41,783 bases of DNA from NCBI GenBank assembly GCA_902514745.1, contig CABXRX010000005.1, forward strand, positions 1-41,783. Direction: 5' to 3'. This document shows positions 18,887 through 27,348 of the stretch, piece by piece. The translations under genes and the position numbers were made by a program. Positions within the stretch are counted from its first letter, which is position 1. Each line of letters opens with the position of its first letter. The notes under the pieces were generated by a model that worked only from the letters and a program-made list of their open reading frames with translations, did not search any database and had not been told where the DNA came from. The DNA is from an uncultured Pelagibacteraceae bacterium. Lineage in GTDB: Bacteria; Pseudomonadota; Alphaproteobacteria; Pelagibacterales; Pelagibacteraceae.

Positions 18887-19867
18887 TTATATAACTCCTA
18901 ATTTTTTCATAAGAGCTGTCATTTCATCTGTTTGTTTTTCTAAGAAAGAAACAAATTTATCACCTGGATTGTAAATGTTAACCCAAGCATTTCTTGCTCT
19001 AACAGTTTCCCATTCAGAAGTTTTTTGTACATCGCCTAGCATTTTTGCAATTACGTTTTTATCAGCACTGCTCATACCTGGAGGGCCAAAAAATCCTCTC
19101 CAGTTAACGAATTGTACATCGTAGCCTTGTTCTTTTAGAGTAGGTGCATTTGGAGCATCAGAAACTCTTGAAGGAGCAGTAATACCAATAATAGTTACTT
19201 GGTCTCTTGCACCCATAAGTTCACCTAAACCTGTAGAGATAATTTGAGTCTCTCCAGATAAAAGTCCAGCTAACGCTTTTCCACCCGCATCATAAGGAAT
19301 ATAAGCTACATCATTTGGATTAGCACCAGCAGCCTGGAAAGCTAAAGCACCAATTAAATGGTCCATACTTCCTCTTACTGATCCACCTGCCATTTTAATA
19401 GAACTTGGATCCTTTTTATACGCATCAACAACATCTTTAAAGTTTTTGTAAGGTGAATTTTTTGCTACAGCGATTGCACCATAATCACCAATCACACCAG
19501 CGATCGGCACAACATCTTTATATGATAAAGTTCCACTTCCACTTACGTAACCTTTGTGTCTTGTAATTGATCTTAAAACTAGTGGTGTAGATTGTACTAA
19601 AACTGTATTTGCAGGTTTAGTGTTAATCATAAAAGCTAATGCTTTTCCACCACCACCACCTGACATATTTTCAAATGATGCACTTTTTAACATTCCAGCT
19701 TTTGTTAAAGCTTCTCCAGTACCTCTAGCAGTTCCATCCCAACCACCACCAGCTCCACCACCAATTACGAAGTGCAATTTATCAATTGCAATTGAACTAG
19801 TTGTTGTTGCTGAGAATAATAAGATTGCTGAGAATAATACCGAAACTATTCTTTTTAAGTTTGTCAT
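18887..19867 (-). CDS. tctC: Tripartite tricarboxylate transporter substrate-binding protein (TctC/Bug family)
   Basis: Signal peptide; LHFVIGGGAGGGWDGTARGTGEAL, TDEMTALMKKLGV, next to tctBA. Confidence 0.92.
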   Translation of the reverse strand: MTNLKRIVSVLFSAILLFSATTTSSIAIDKLHFVIGGGAGGGWDGTARGTGEALTKAGMLKSASFENMSGGGGGKALAFMINTKPANTVLVQSTPLVLRSITRHKGYVSGSGTLSYKDVVPIAGVIGDYGAIAVAKNSPYKNFKDVVDAYKKDPSSIKMAGGSVRGSMDHLIGALAFQAAGANPNDVAYIPYDAGGKALAGLLSGETQIISTGLGELMGARDQVTIIGITAPSRVSDAPNAPTLKEQGYDVQFVNWRGFFGPPGMSSADKNVIAKMLGDVQKTSEWETVRARNAWVNIYNPGDKFVSFLEKQTDEMTALMKKLGVI

Positions 19868-20062
19868 TATTTTTCCCTCTCTAATTTAAAAACCAAAGTT
19901 AATTACACTCTAAATATTTATGCAACTTATAATTTGTCGCTCAACCTGTAATTGATTCATTTTTTCATGATAATGACTCTCATATTTGCTTATTAATAAA
20001 TTTAATTTAAAAAAATAAATTCACTTTTCTCACTAACTTCTTTTCTGTTAATTTTTTTCAAA

Positions 20063-21160
20063 GTGATGATAGAAGAAACGATAATGAGTGAGTCTAAGAT
20101 TTCTTTTTATTATTCAAGTTTAAAACAACTTTTCTCTAAAAAGTTTATTTCGGTAATTTTGATTTCAATTCCTAGTGCAGTTGTTGCTGATTATTTTAAT
20201 ATTCCATTAGCCTGGATGCTAGGACCAATGATTATCACATCTATTGCTGCTTTAGTTGGTTTAAAAGTTATTATGCCCAAAATAGCTTTAAGTTCAATTT
20301 TGATTATCCTTGGGCTACATATAGGTAATTACATTGATCAAAACCTGTTTAACCAAATGATAAATTGGATTTGGACTTCGATAATAATGTTAATTTATAT
20401 AATCATCTGCATCTTAATTGTATCTAAGTATCTACAAAAATATTCAGGCTATGGTGAAAAGGCTTCAATATTCTCTGCAGCACCAGGTGCTTTAGGGCCA
20501 TTAATGATTTTAGCAGAAAACGAAAAAACTGATTTATCACAAGTTGCAACATCACATCTAATTAGATTAATTATTATCATTACAGTTATTCCATTTATTA
20601 TTGTTAACAATACTGGTTCAGAATCATTACTAGTAGATGATTTTAATTACAAGGGACAAAATCATCTAAATTTAATTTTACTTATCATTGCTTCTCTATT
20701 TTTTATTTTAGTCTTTGACAAAATTAGAATTCCTGCTGCTTTATTATCGGGAACATTGTTTGCAAGTGGATTTTTACAAATTACTGATATTGCTTCTTAT
20801 AAATTGCCTGATGCATCAATTAACTTTTGTCTATTAATACTTGGTGCTTCTGTTGGCTGTAGATTTGCAGAGAAAACAATTAAAGAAATTGCCAATAATT
20901 CATTACATAGCATTGTTGCCACTACTATATTAGTGTTATTAGGTTTGCTTGCAGCATATCTTGCGACATTTTTTGTTGATACAAATATTCTAACATTAAT
21001 ATTATCTTTTAGCCCTGGCGGAATCTATGAAGTAGCAGTTATAGCAATTGCTTTTGATCTAGATCCAGACTTTGTAGCATTTCATCATATAATAAGATTA
21101 CTCTTTATACTTTTTACCGTTCCTATATTTTTAAGGATATTAGAAAAATTTAAGAAATAG
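20063..21160 (+). CDS. AbrB family (ammonia monooxygenase-like) membrane protein
   Basis: Multi-TM; IPLAWMLGPMIITSIAALVG; SPGGIYEVAVIAIAFDLDPDFVAFHHIIRLL is typical of this Pfam family. Confidence 0.88.
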   Translation: MMIEETIMSESKISFYYSSLKQLFSKKFISVILISIPSAVVADYFNIPLAWMLGPMIITSIAALVGLKVIMPKIALSSILIILGLHIGNYIDQNLFNQMINWIWTSIIMLIYIIICILIVSKYLQKYSGYGEKASIFSAAPGALGPLMILAENEKTDLSQVATSHLIRLIIIITVIPFIIVNNTGSESLLVDDFNYKGQNHLNLILLIIASLFFILVFDKIRIPAALLSGTLFASGFLQITDIASYKLPDASINFCLLILGASVGCRFAEKTIKEIANNSLHSIVATTILVLLGLLAAYLATFFVDTNILTLILSFSPGGIYEVAVIAIAFDLDPDFVAFHHIIRLLFILFTVPIFLRILEKFKK

Positions 21161-22091
21161 TTTCAGATAATCTTTCAAAAACTTTTTCAGCTGAAAGTTT
21201 AGATAATTCTGTAGCTTGTATAGATTTAAAGTTTTCTCTTTCAATACTAACTTTGAATGGTGTTGTATGAGAACCAAATAAAGCAATTCCTTTTGCTCCC
21301 AAATGAGCTGTCATATGAGCAGGTCCAGTATCGTTTGCAATAACAAAAGAACTCTCTTTAATTAATCCTGCTAGTTGAGAAATATCTAAAGCTTTACCGT
21401 TATCTAAAATACATAAAGCATTAATACTCGATGAGTCTTTAATTTCATTTGGCCCAGGTGCAATAACTACTTTATATTGATCTTTAATTTTATCATTAAT
21501 TATAGAAATTAAATCATTATAATAAGGCCATTTCTTAGAAGTTAAATGAGGTGAACAAAAAGGAAAAAGAATAATATATTTTTCTAATTGATAATAATTT
21601 TTTATCTGAGATATATCTGATGAACACCATGAAAAATCAGGGCTCAAAGTGTGGCTTGTATTTAATCCAGAGCTTTTTAATTGATGATCAAATCTAGACA
21701 AAACCGAGTCTTTATCAAAATCTTCTTTCGTAGTTCCTTCAGGTAAGGTGGTTTCTGTTGAACACCAAGCATCTTTATTTGCTTTAGGAAATAATATTTT
21801 TTTGTAAAATGCTGTTCTGCTAGAGTTTTGGAGGTCATAAACTTTAGAAAATTTATACTTTTTAATCGTTCTCATTAATGAATATAAATAAATCAGATTA
21901 AATCTTGATAATCGCTTATCTAAAATAACATTTGAAATATGTGGGTTTTTTTTAAATAAATCAAAATAGGGTTTGGTCGTTAATAGATGAATTTCATGAT
22001 CTTTATGTTGCTCAGAAATGTCTTGAATTGCACCACAAGCCTGAGCTATATCACCTAATGAACCATGTTTAATGATTAAAATATTAGACAT
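21150..22091 (-). CDS. Glycosyltransferase family 9 (heptosyltransferase-like)
   Basis: ILIIKHGSLGDIAQACGAIQDI; FVIANDTGPAHMTAHLGAKGIALFGSHTTP. Confidence 0.92.
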   Translation of the reverse strand: MSNILIIKHGSLGDIAQACGAIQDISEQHKDHEIHLLTTKPYFDLFKKNPHISNVILDKRLSRFNLIYLYSLMRTIKKYKFSKVYDLQNSSRTAFYKKILFPKANKDAWCSTETTLPEGTTKEDFDKDSVLSRFDHQLKSSGLNTSHTLSPDFSWCSSDISQIKNYYQLEKYIILFPFCSPHLTSKKWPYYNDLISIINDKIKDQYKVVIAPGPNEIKDSSSINALCILDNGKALDISQLAGLIKESSFVIANDTGPAHMTAHLGAKGIALFGSHTTPFKVSIERENFKSIQATELSKLSAEKVFERLSETIS

Positions 22092-22123
22092 ATTTATAAC
22101 AACTTAACATACTATTAAATTTT

Positions 22124-22513
22124 ATGAATAAAATTCTGGTTGAAGTATCTGTTGGAGAGCTTTTAGATAAAATATCAATTTTAGAAATTAAAAAAGAAAA
22201 AATTAAAGACACTGAAAAGCTTAAATTTATAAATGATGAGTACGAAGTTTTAAAAATTGAGCTTGAGAAAAATATAAAAATAGATGAAAAATTAGCAAAA
22301 TTTTTTACAGCTCTAAAAAATGTAAATTCAAAACTGTGGATCATTGAAGATGATAAAAGAAAATGTGAAAAAGATTCAGATTTTGGAGAGAATTTTATAA
22401 GACTGTCTAGAGATGTGCATTTTTTCAATGATACTAGAGCTAAAATAAAGTTAGATATAAATAATCACACTGGATCAAAAATTAGAGAAATTAAAGAATA
22501 TACTAACTATTAA
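22124..22513 (+). CDS. DUF6165-like protein
   Basis: MNKILVEVSVGELLDKISILEIKKEKI...LWIIEDDKRKCE; 129 aa. Preferred over the antisense ORF 22084..22428. Confidence 0.75.
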   Translation: MNKILVEVSVGELLDKISILEIKKEKIKDTEKLKFINDEYEVLKIELEKNIKIDEKLAKFFTALKNVNSKLWIIEDDKRKCEKDSDFGENFIRLSRDVHFFNDTRAKIKLDINNHTGSKIREIKEYTNY

Positions 22514-23291
22514 TAATTCTCGGAAACCAATCTTCACGCATTAAGTCACCAGATTTTAAATTAATTCCATCAAATGGTGGAGATGTTGATCCTCCTCTAT
22601 TAATGTACCTAACATCATTCCCAATAAATCTCATTGAGAATGCTCTTCTAGATTTTGAAGTTTTGTTGCCAGTTGAGCTGTGTACAATCTTAAAATTAAA
22701 TAATACTGCATCGCCTATATTTAATTCAGGTATTAAAATATTATTTTTAAAATCATCTAAATCAGGTAAATCCATAAAAGAACTATCATCTTGATACCAA
22801 GACTGATTGTTTGACCATTTTGTTGGTCTAATTAACTTTGGCCATCTATGAGAGCCTAAAATTAATTTTAGATTATTTTCTTTATTTACTTGATCTAATG
22901 GTATCCAAAAACTTCCAGTATCATTACCATCAACACAATAATATGGCATATCTTGGTGCCAAGGTGTTTCTTTATTTGTACCTGGCTCTTTAATAAAAAT
23001 ATGTTCATGAAAAATTTGAACTGATTTTGAATTTGTTGCTTCAGCAACCATGCTTGCTCCAGGAGAATTAAATATACAATCTTTAAATTCTTTTATTCGC
23101 TCCCAATTACAATAGTCTTCAAAAAATCTTCCTTGATTTTTACTTGCATTTTCTCTTCCATGTTTGCTTGGATTATCTAAAACTTTTTGAAATCCTTTTT
23201 TTAAAGGTTCTACCCAATCTTTAAAAATATCTTTAACAATTATAACACCATCATTTTGGTATTTTTTGATTTGTTCTTTAGATAGAAACAT
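22503..23291 (-). CDS. Phytanoyl-CoA dioxygenase (PhyH) family Fe(II)/2OG enzyme
   Basis: ETPWHQDMPYY (HxD), distal His in LFNFKIVHSSTGNKTSKSRRAFSMRFIG. Confidence 0.92.
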   Translation of the reverse strand: MFLSKEQIKKYQNDGVIIVKDIFKDWVEPLKKGFQKVLDNPSKHGRENASKNQGRFFEDYCNWERIKEFKDCIFNSPGASMVAEATNSKSVQIFHEHIFIKEPGTNKETPWHQDMPYYCVDGNDTGSFWIPLDQVNKENNLKLILGSHRWPKLIRPTKWSNNQSWYQDDSSFMDLPDLDDFKNNILIPELNIGDAVLFNFKIVHSSTGNKTSKSRRAFSMRFIGNDVRYINRGGSTSPPFDGINLKSGDLMREDWFPRIINS

Positions 23292-23293
23292 CT

Positions 23294-23971
23294 TTATTGT
23301 TGAAAACTATATTTTTTTTCTAAGTATTTTATGATGTTGTGTATAATAAAAGTCATGAACAAGTAAATACCGCCTGCAACGATAAATACTTCTATTGGCT
23401 TAAAAGTTGTTGAGATTATATATTTTGCAACACCAGTTAAATCCATTAAAGTTACCGTGCTTGCTAGTGAAGTTCCCTTCATCATTAATATTATTTCATT
23501 TCCGTAAGCCGGTAATGATTGTCTTATGGCGATTGGAATTTGAATTTTATAGAATATTATTTTATTTGATATTCCGAGGCTTTTTCCTGCTTCAATAATG
23601 CCAGGTTTTATTGTTTGGAATGCTGATCTCAATATCTCTGATGTATAGGCACCTGTATTCAAAGTGAATGCTATAATTGCGCACCAATAAGGTTCTTTCA
23701 AAATAACCCACAAAAATGTTGATCTTAAGTATTCAATTTGCCCTAAACCAAAATAAATAATAAATATTTGAACCAATAAAGGTGTCCCTCTAAACACATA
23801 AGAATAGCCATACGCAAATTTATTAATAAACATATTTTTATTTAATCTTAAAATTGCAAACGACAATCCGATGAATAAACCAAAAAATAAAGAGGCTGAT
23901 AAAAGTTTTAAAGTAACAACAGTTGCACCTAATAATTTAGGAAAGCTAGAGAACATTAATTCAAAATCCAT
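23294..23971 (-). CDS. Polar amino acid ABC transporter permease (HisM-like)
   Basis: YVFRGTPLLVQIFIIYFGL; EAGKSLGISNKIIFYKIQIPIAIRQSLPAYGNE. Confidence 0.92.
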   Translation of the reverse strand: MDFELMFSSFPKLLGATVVTLKLLSASLFFGLFIGLSFAILRLNKNMFINKFAYGYSYVFRGTPLLVQIFIIYFGLGQIEYLRSTFLWVILKEPYWCAIIAFTLNTGAYTSEILRSAFQTIKPGIIEAGKSLGISNKIIFYKIQIPIAIRQSLPAYGNEIILMMKGTSLASTVTLMDLTGVAKYIISTTFKPIEVFIVAGGIYLFMTFIIHNIIKYLEKKYSFQQ

Positions 23972-24663
23972 TAATACCCCCTACTATATCTTGCTTCTAA
24001 TCGATTAATTAATTTCATGCTTAAATATGTTAACAATAAATATAAAACGGCAGCAAATGAGTAAAAGAATAATGGATCTCTAGTAGATCCTGCTGCGATA
24101 TAGGATTGTCTCATAATTTCAACCAATCCAGTAACTGAAATTAACGATGTATCTTTTAGAGTTATTTGCCAAACATTGCTCAAGTTTGGAATAGCGAGTC
24201 TTAACATTTGAGGTAAAATTATCTTATAAAATTGGGCAAATTTACTTACTCCTAAAACTTTAGCAGCTTCAAACTGTCCTTTATCTATGGATTGAATTGC
24301 CCCACGAAAAACTTCTGTTGAGTACGCTCCAGAAATTATTCCGATTGCCATTGAGCCAGTTATAAAAGCATTTATTTCTATATACTCAAAATATCCAAAT
24401 ATAGAAGCAACATACATAATTGCTCCACTTCCACCAAAAAAGAAAAGATAAATTACTAAAAGCTCAGGTACACCACGAATAACTGTTGTATAAAAATTTC
24501 CAATTAAATTTAATGATTTATATTTTGATAATTTAAGTGGTGTAAAGATTAAGGCAAAAATAAAACCTACCAACATTGCTGTAACAGATACAGCTACTGT
24601 CATTAGGGTTGCATAAAATAATTCATCACCCCATCCTGTTTTGCCAAAAGCGAGAAGTTCCAT
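23971..24663 (-). CDS. Polar amino acid ABC transporter permease (HisQ-like)
   Basis: TVIRGVPELLVIYLFFFGG; FEAAKVLGVSKFAQFYKIILPQMLRLAIPNLSN. Confidence 0.92.
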   Translation of the reverse strand: MELLAFGKTGWGDELFYATLMTVAVSVTAMLVGFIFALIFTPLKLSKYKSLNLIGNFYTTVIRGVPELLVIYLFFFGGSGAIMYVASIFGYFEYIEINAFITGSMAIGIISGAYSTEVFRGAIQSIDKGQFEAAKVLGVSKFAQFYKIILPQMLRLAIPNLSNVWQITLKDTSLISVTGLVEIMRQSYIAAGSTRDPLFFYSFAAVLYLLLTYLSMKLINRLEARYSRGY

Positions 24664-24669
24664 ATAGAC

Positions 24670-24694
24670 TGGCGACTATATATTATAGTCGCCA
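24670..24694. repeat. Perfect inverted repeat (hairpin) between binding-protein and permease genes
   Basis: TGGCGACTATA-TAT-TATAGTCGCCA: 11-bp arms, 3-nt loop. Confidence 0.9.
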
Positions 24695-24707
24695 AATCTG
24701 AAATTAA

Positions 24708-25559
24708 TTACATAGAAGCGTCGAAACCAAAGTGTTTAATAGCAAGTTTGCTAATAATTCCTTTTTTTCTGGCTTTATCAATTGCTTTGTTGAAATCTTT
24801 TAGAAGTTTAGCGTCTCTTTTACCTATCGCATCATCTCCGCCTTGTCTAATTCCAACACCTACACCATTACCAAATGCACCACCTGAAAAAGTTGGTCCA
24901 ACTAGCACAACTGGTTTACCTGATTTGTCAGCATAATCTGTAAATGCAACTGCTGCAGCTAGAGCAACATCACATCTTCCAGATGTTAAATCTAAATTAA
25001 CTTCATCTTGAGTTTTGTAAGTTCTAACATTTACACTTCCAACATCACCAGATTCTAAAAAGTTTTGGTGAATTGTTCCAGTTTGAGTACAAACAGTTTT
25101 TCCAGCAAGAGCACCTGTTAAAGTTTTAAGAGCTTTTTTAACATCAGATCCACCAAGAGTTAAATTAACACCTTCTGGAGTATCCATTCCTTCTAAGCTA
25201 GAACCTTTCATTACAGCAAGTGAAGCTACTTCATCTGCATAACCTTGAGAAAAAGTAATAGTTTTTTGTCTTTCAGCTGTGATTGACATACCAGCCATTA
25301 TCGCGTCGAACTTTCTCATCAACAAAGCGGGTATCATTCCATCCCAATCTTGCTCAACAATAGTACACTCATGTTTCATGATTGCACAAAGTTCATTAGC
25401 TAATTCAACCTCAAAACCAATAAGATTACCTGATGCATCTTTTGAATTCCATGGAGGATAAGCACCTTCAGTTCCAATTTTTATTTTATCAGCGTATACA
25501 TTTCCGATAACTAATAAAGAAGCTAGAACTGTTAAAATTGTTTTTTTGAATATATTCAT
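24708..25559 (-). CDS. Polar amino acid ABC transporter substrate-binding protein (Lys/Arg/Orn-type)
   Basis: Signal peptide; IKIGTEGAYPPWNSKDASGNLIGFEVELANELC; DWDGMIPALLMRKFDAIMAGMSITAERQKTITFS. Confidence 0.93.
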   Translation of the reverse strand: MNIFKKTILTVLASLLVIGNVYADKIKIGTEGAYPPWNSKDASGNLIGFEVELANELCAIMKHECTIVEQDWDGMIPALLMRKFDAIMAGMSITAERQKTITFSQGYADEVASLAVMKGSSLEGMDTPEGVNLTLGGSDVKKALKTLTGALAGKTVCTQTGTIHQNFLESGDVGSVNVRTYKTQDEVNLDLTSGRCDVALAAAVAFTDYADKSGKPVVLVGPTFSGGAFGNGVGVGIRQGGDDAIGKRDAKLLKDFNKAIDKARKKGIISKLAIKHFGFDASM

Positions 25560-25618
25560 TATTTTCTCCTTTAATTTGGATCAAGTATTTCACAAAATTA
25601 ATAATTAAAAAAGAAAAA

Positions 25619-26659
25619 TTAATGATTTATTGACGAAGAAAAATTCCAGGAACAATCAAAACTAGGTATGTAAACTCTAGATAATTTAGTATTTCCAAAA
25701 TGATGATTAAATACGTTTAGCCAATTATCAACTTGTTTAGGTTTTTTATCCTGGCTACCAACTTGGGCAGTAATTACTCCTTTGGGTTTTAAAATCCTTA
25801 TCATTGAGTCCATATTTTTTGCTGCTAGATCTATACAAAATTGATCATCATTGAGATCAACAAAAATATGGTCATAAGAGTCATCCTCTACAGTTTTAAT
25901 ACTTTCAAATGCATCTCCCCATACACATTTTACTGAATTTTTTTCTGTTGCTTTTTTTCCAATATCTCCAAGGTGTTTGTTGCATACATCGACAACTTCA
26001 GGATCGAGTTCATACCAATCAATAAAATTAAAATTTTTTGAAATACATTCTCTAGCAACTCCACCATCACCACCACCAATAATAGCTGCTCTTTCATTAT
26101 TTTTATTTAAATTAAGACCAGCTCCTACAAAAGTAGAACTGTATAAATGCTCGTCAGTAGCAGCAACTTGTATTTCTCCATCAATGAATAATGATTTACC
26201 AAATTGTTCTAATTCTAAAATTTCTATGTGTTGACCAACTTTAGAATTAAAATCTTCAAGCACATCATTTACCACATAAGATTTTTGTAATCCTGGTGAA
26301 CTATAAATGTCATGATAAAGAGATTTTGTATCTCTATTAAATTCTTTTTTTACAATTCTTTTATGAGCAAATTCTTTTTTTATTATGTCGATTGCAATTG
26401 ATGGATTCACTTTTCCGCATGTAAAAAAGTCAAAACTAATAATTCCTTTTTCAGGAAATGTATGAAAACTAATATGGCTTTCCGCTAATAAAGCTAAAAT
26501 TGTAAATCCTTGAGGTTCGAATTTATATTTTGATATATTAAGAATTGTTACTTTTGCAGCTTTTGCAATATCATGAATTACTTTTTCATATAAAGAAGGA
26601 TCATATTCTTTAGTGGTTCCAATAATGTCTAGAGTTATATGCTCCCCAACTTTAGTCAT
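25619..26659 (-). CDS. Fused S-adenosylmethionine decarboxylase / spermidine synthase-like aminopropyltransferase
   Basis: N-terminal SpeD with cleavage motif LLAESHISFHTFPEKGIISFDFFTCG; C-terminal SpeE with GEIQVAATDEHLYSS and IIGGGDGGVAREC. Confidence 0.92.
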   Translation of the reverse strand: MTKVGEHITLDIIGTTKEYDPSLYEKVIHDIAKAAKVTILNISKYKFEPQGFTILALLAESHISFHTFPEKGIISFDFFTCGKVNPSIAIDIIKKEFAHKRIVKKEFNRDTKSLYHDIYSSPGLQKSYVVNDVLEDFNSKVGQHIEILELEQFGKSLFIDGEIQVAATDEHLYSSTFVGAGLNLNKNNERAAIIGGGDGGVARECISKNFNFIDWYELDPEVVDVCNKHLGDIGKKATEKNSVKCVWGDAFESIKTVEDDSYDHIFVDLNDDQFCIDLAAKNMDSMIRILKPKGVITAQVGSQDKKPKQVDNWLNVFNHHFGNTKLSRVYIPSFDCSWNFSSSINH

Positions 26660-26662
26660 TGA

Positions 26663-27304
26663 TTATCCTCTTTTATAATTTTTAGCTTTGGATAAAACTT
26701 TTTTCATTTCTTTTAAAGATAGAATTTTTGGCTTACCCAATTTAAGGCTCGTTATATACTGAAGCGATATATTTTCAACCTCTTCAGCTAATTCAAATGC
26801 TTTTGATAAATTTTCTTCAAATGCAATCTGTCCGTGATTAGCAATTAAGCAAGCTTTTCTCCCTTTTAAAGCTATTAAAATATTTTTAGACAATTCTCTT
26901 GTCCCATAAGTTGCATATTTTGCACATTTAATATCGTGACCTCCTGCCATAGCAACCATGTAATGGAAAGAAGGAATACTTCTCTTATGAGTAGAAACTG
27001 CCGTAGCACTTGTTGAATGAGCGTGAACAATTGCTTTAGCTTCTTTTTTTTTTCTATAAATATCTTGATGAAATTTCCATTCTGATGACGGAACACCTTT
27101 TGTTTGATCAAATTTTCCATCTATTGAGACAAAAACAATGTCTTTATAATTAAGAGAAGAATATTTTTTGCCTGATGGGGTAATTAAAAATCCATCCTTA
27201 TATCTTATTGATATGTTGCCTGATCTAAGCGCAGACAACTTTCTGCTGTTTAGCATTTTTGAATATTTGATTATTTCAGCCTTAATTTTCCTCATTAAAA
27301 ACAA
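26663..27304 (-). CDS. Class II aldolase/adducin family protein (candidate Ald2-type or MtnB-like)
   Basis: GVPSSEWKFHQDIYRKKKEAKAIVHAHSTSATAVSTH; FHYMVAMAGG; ANHGQIAFEENLSKAFELAEEVE (metal His ligands). Confidence 0.88.
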   Translation of the reverse strand: MFLMRKIKAEIIKYSKMLNSRKLSALRSGNISIRYKDGFLITPSGKKYSSLNYKDIVFVSIDGKFDQTKGVPSSEWKFHQDIYRKKKEAKAIVHAHSTSATAVSTHKRSIPSFHYMVAMAGGHDIKCAKYATYGTRELSKNILIALKGRKACLIANHGQIAFEENLSKAFELAEEVENISLQYITSLKLGKPKILSLKEMKKVLSKAKNYKRG

Positions 27305-27348
27305 CTTGATTTTAATTTAATTTAAGATCAGACTACATAAATATTAAA

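Noticed and set aside
19554-19889. Plus-strand 111-aa Pro-rich ORF
   Set aside because: Antisense of tctC; the Pro runs mirror Gly-rich codons.
22084-22428. Minus-strand 114-aa ORF
   Set aside because: Low-complexity Ser/Phe translation antisense to the DUF6165-like gene, a compositional artefact.
26875-27120. Minus-strand 81-aa ORF in an alternate frame
   Set aside because: Lies inside the class II aldolase gene in another frame.
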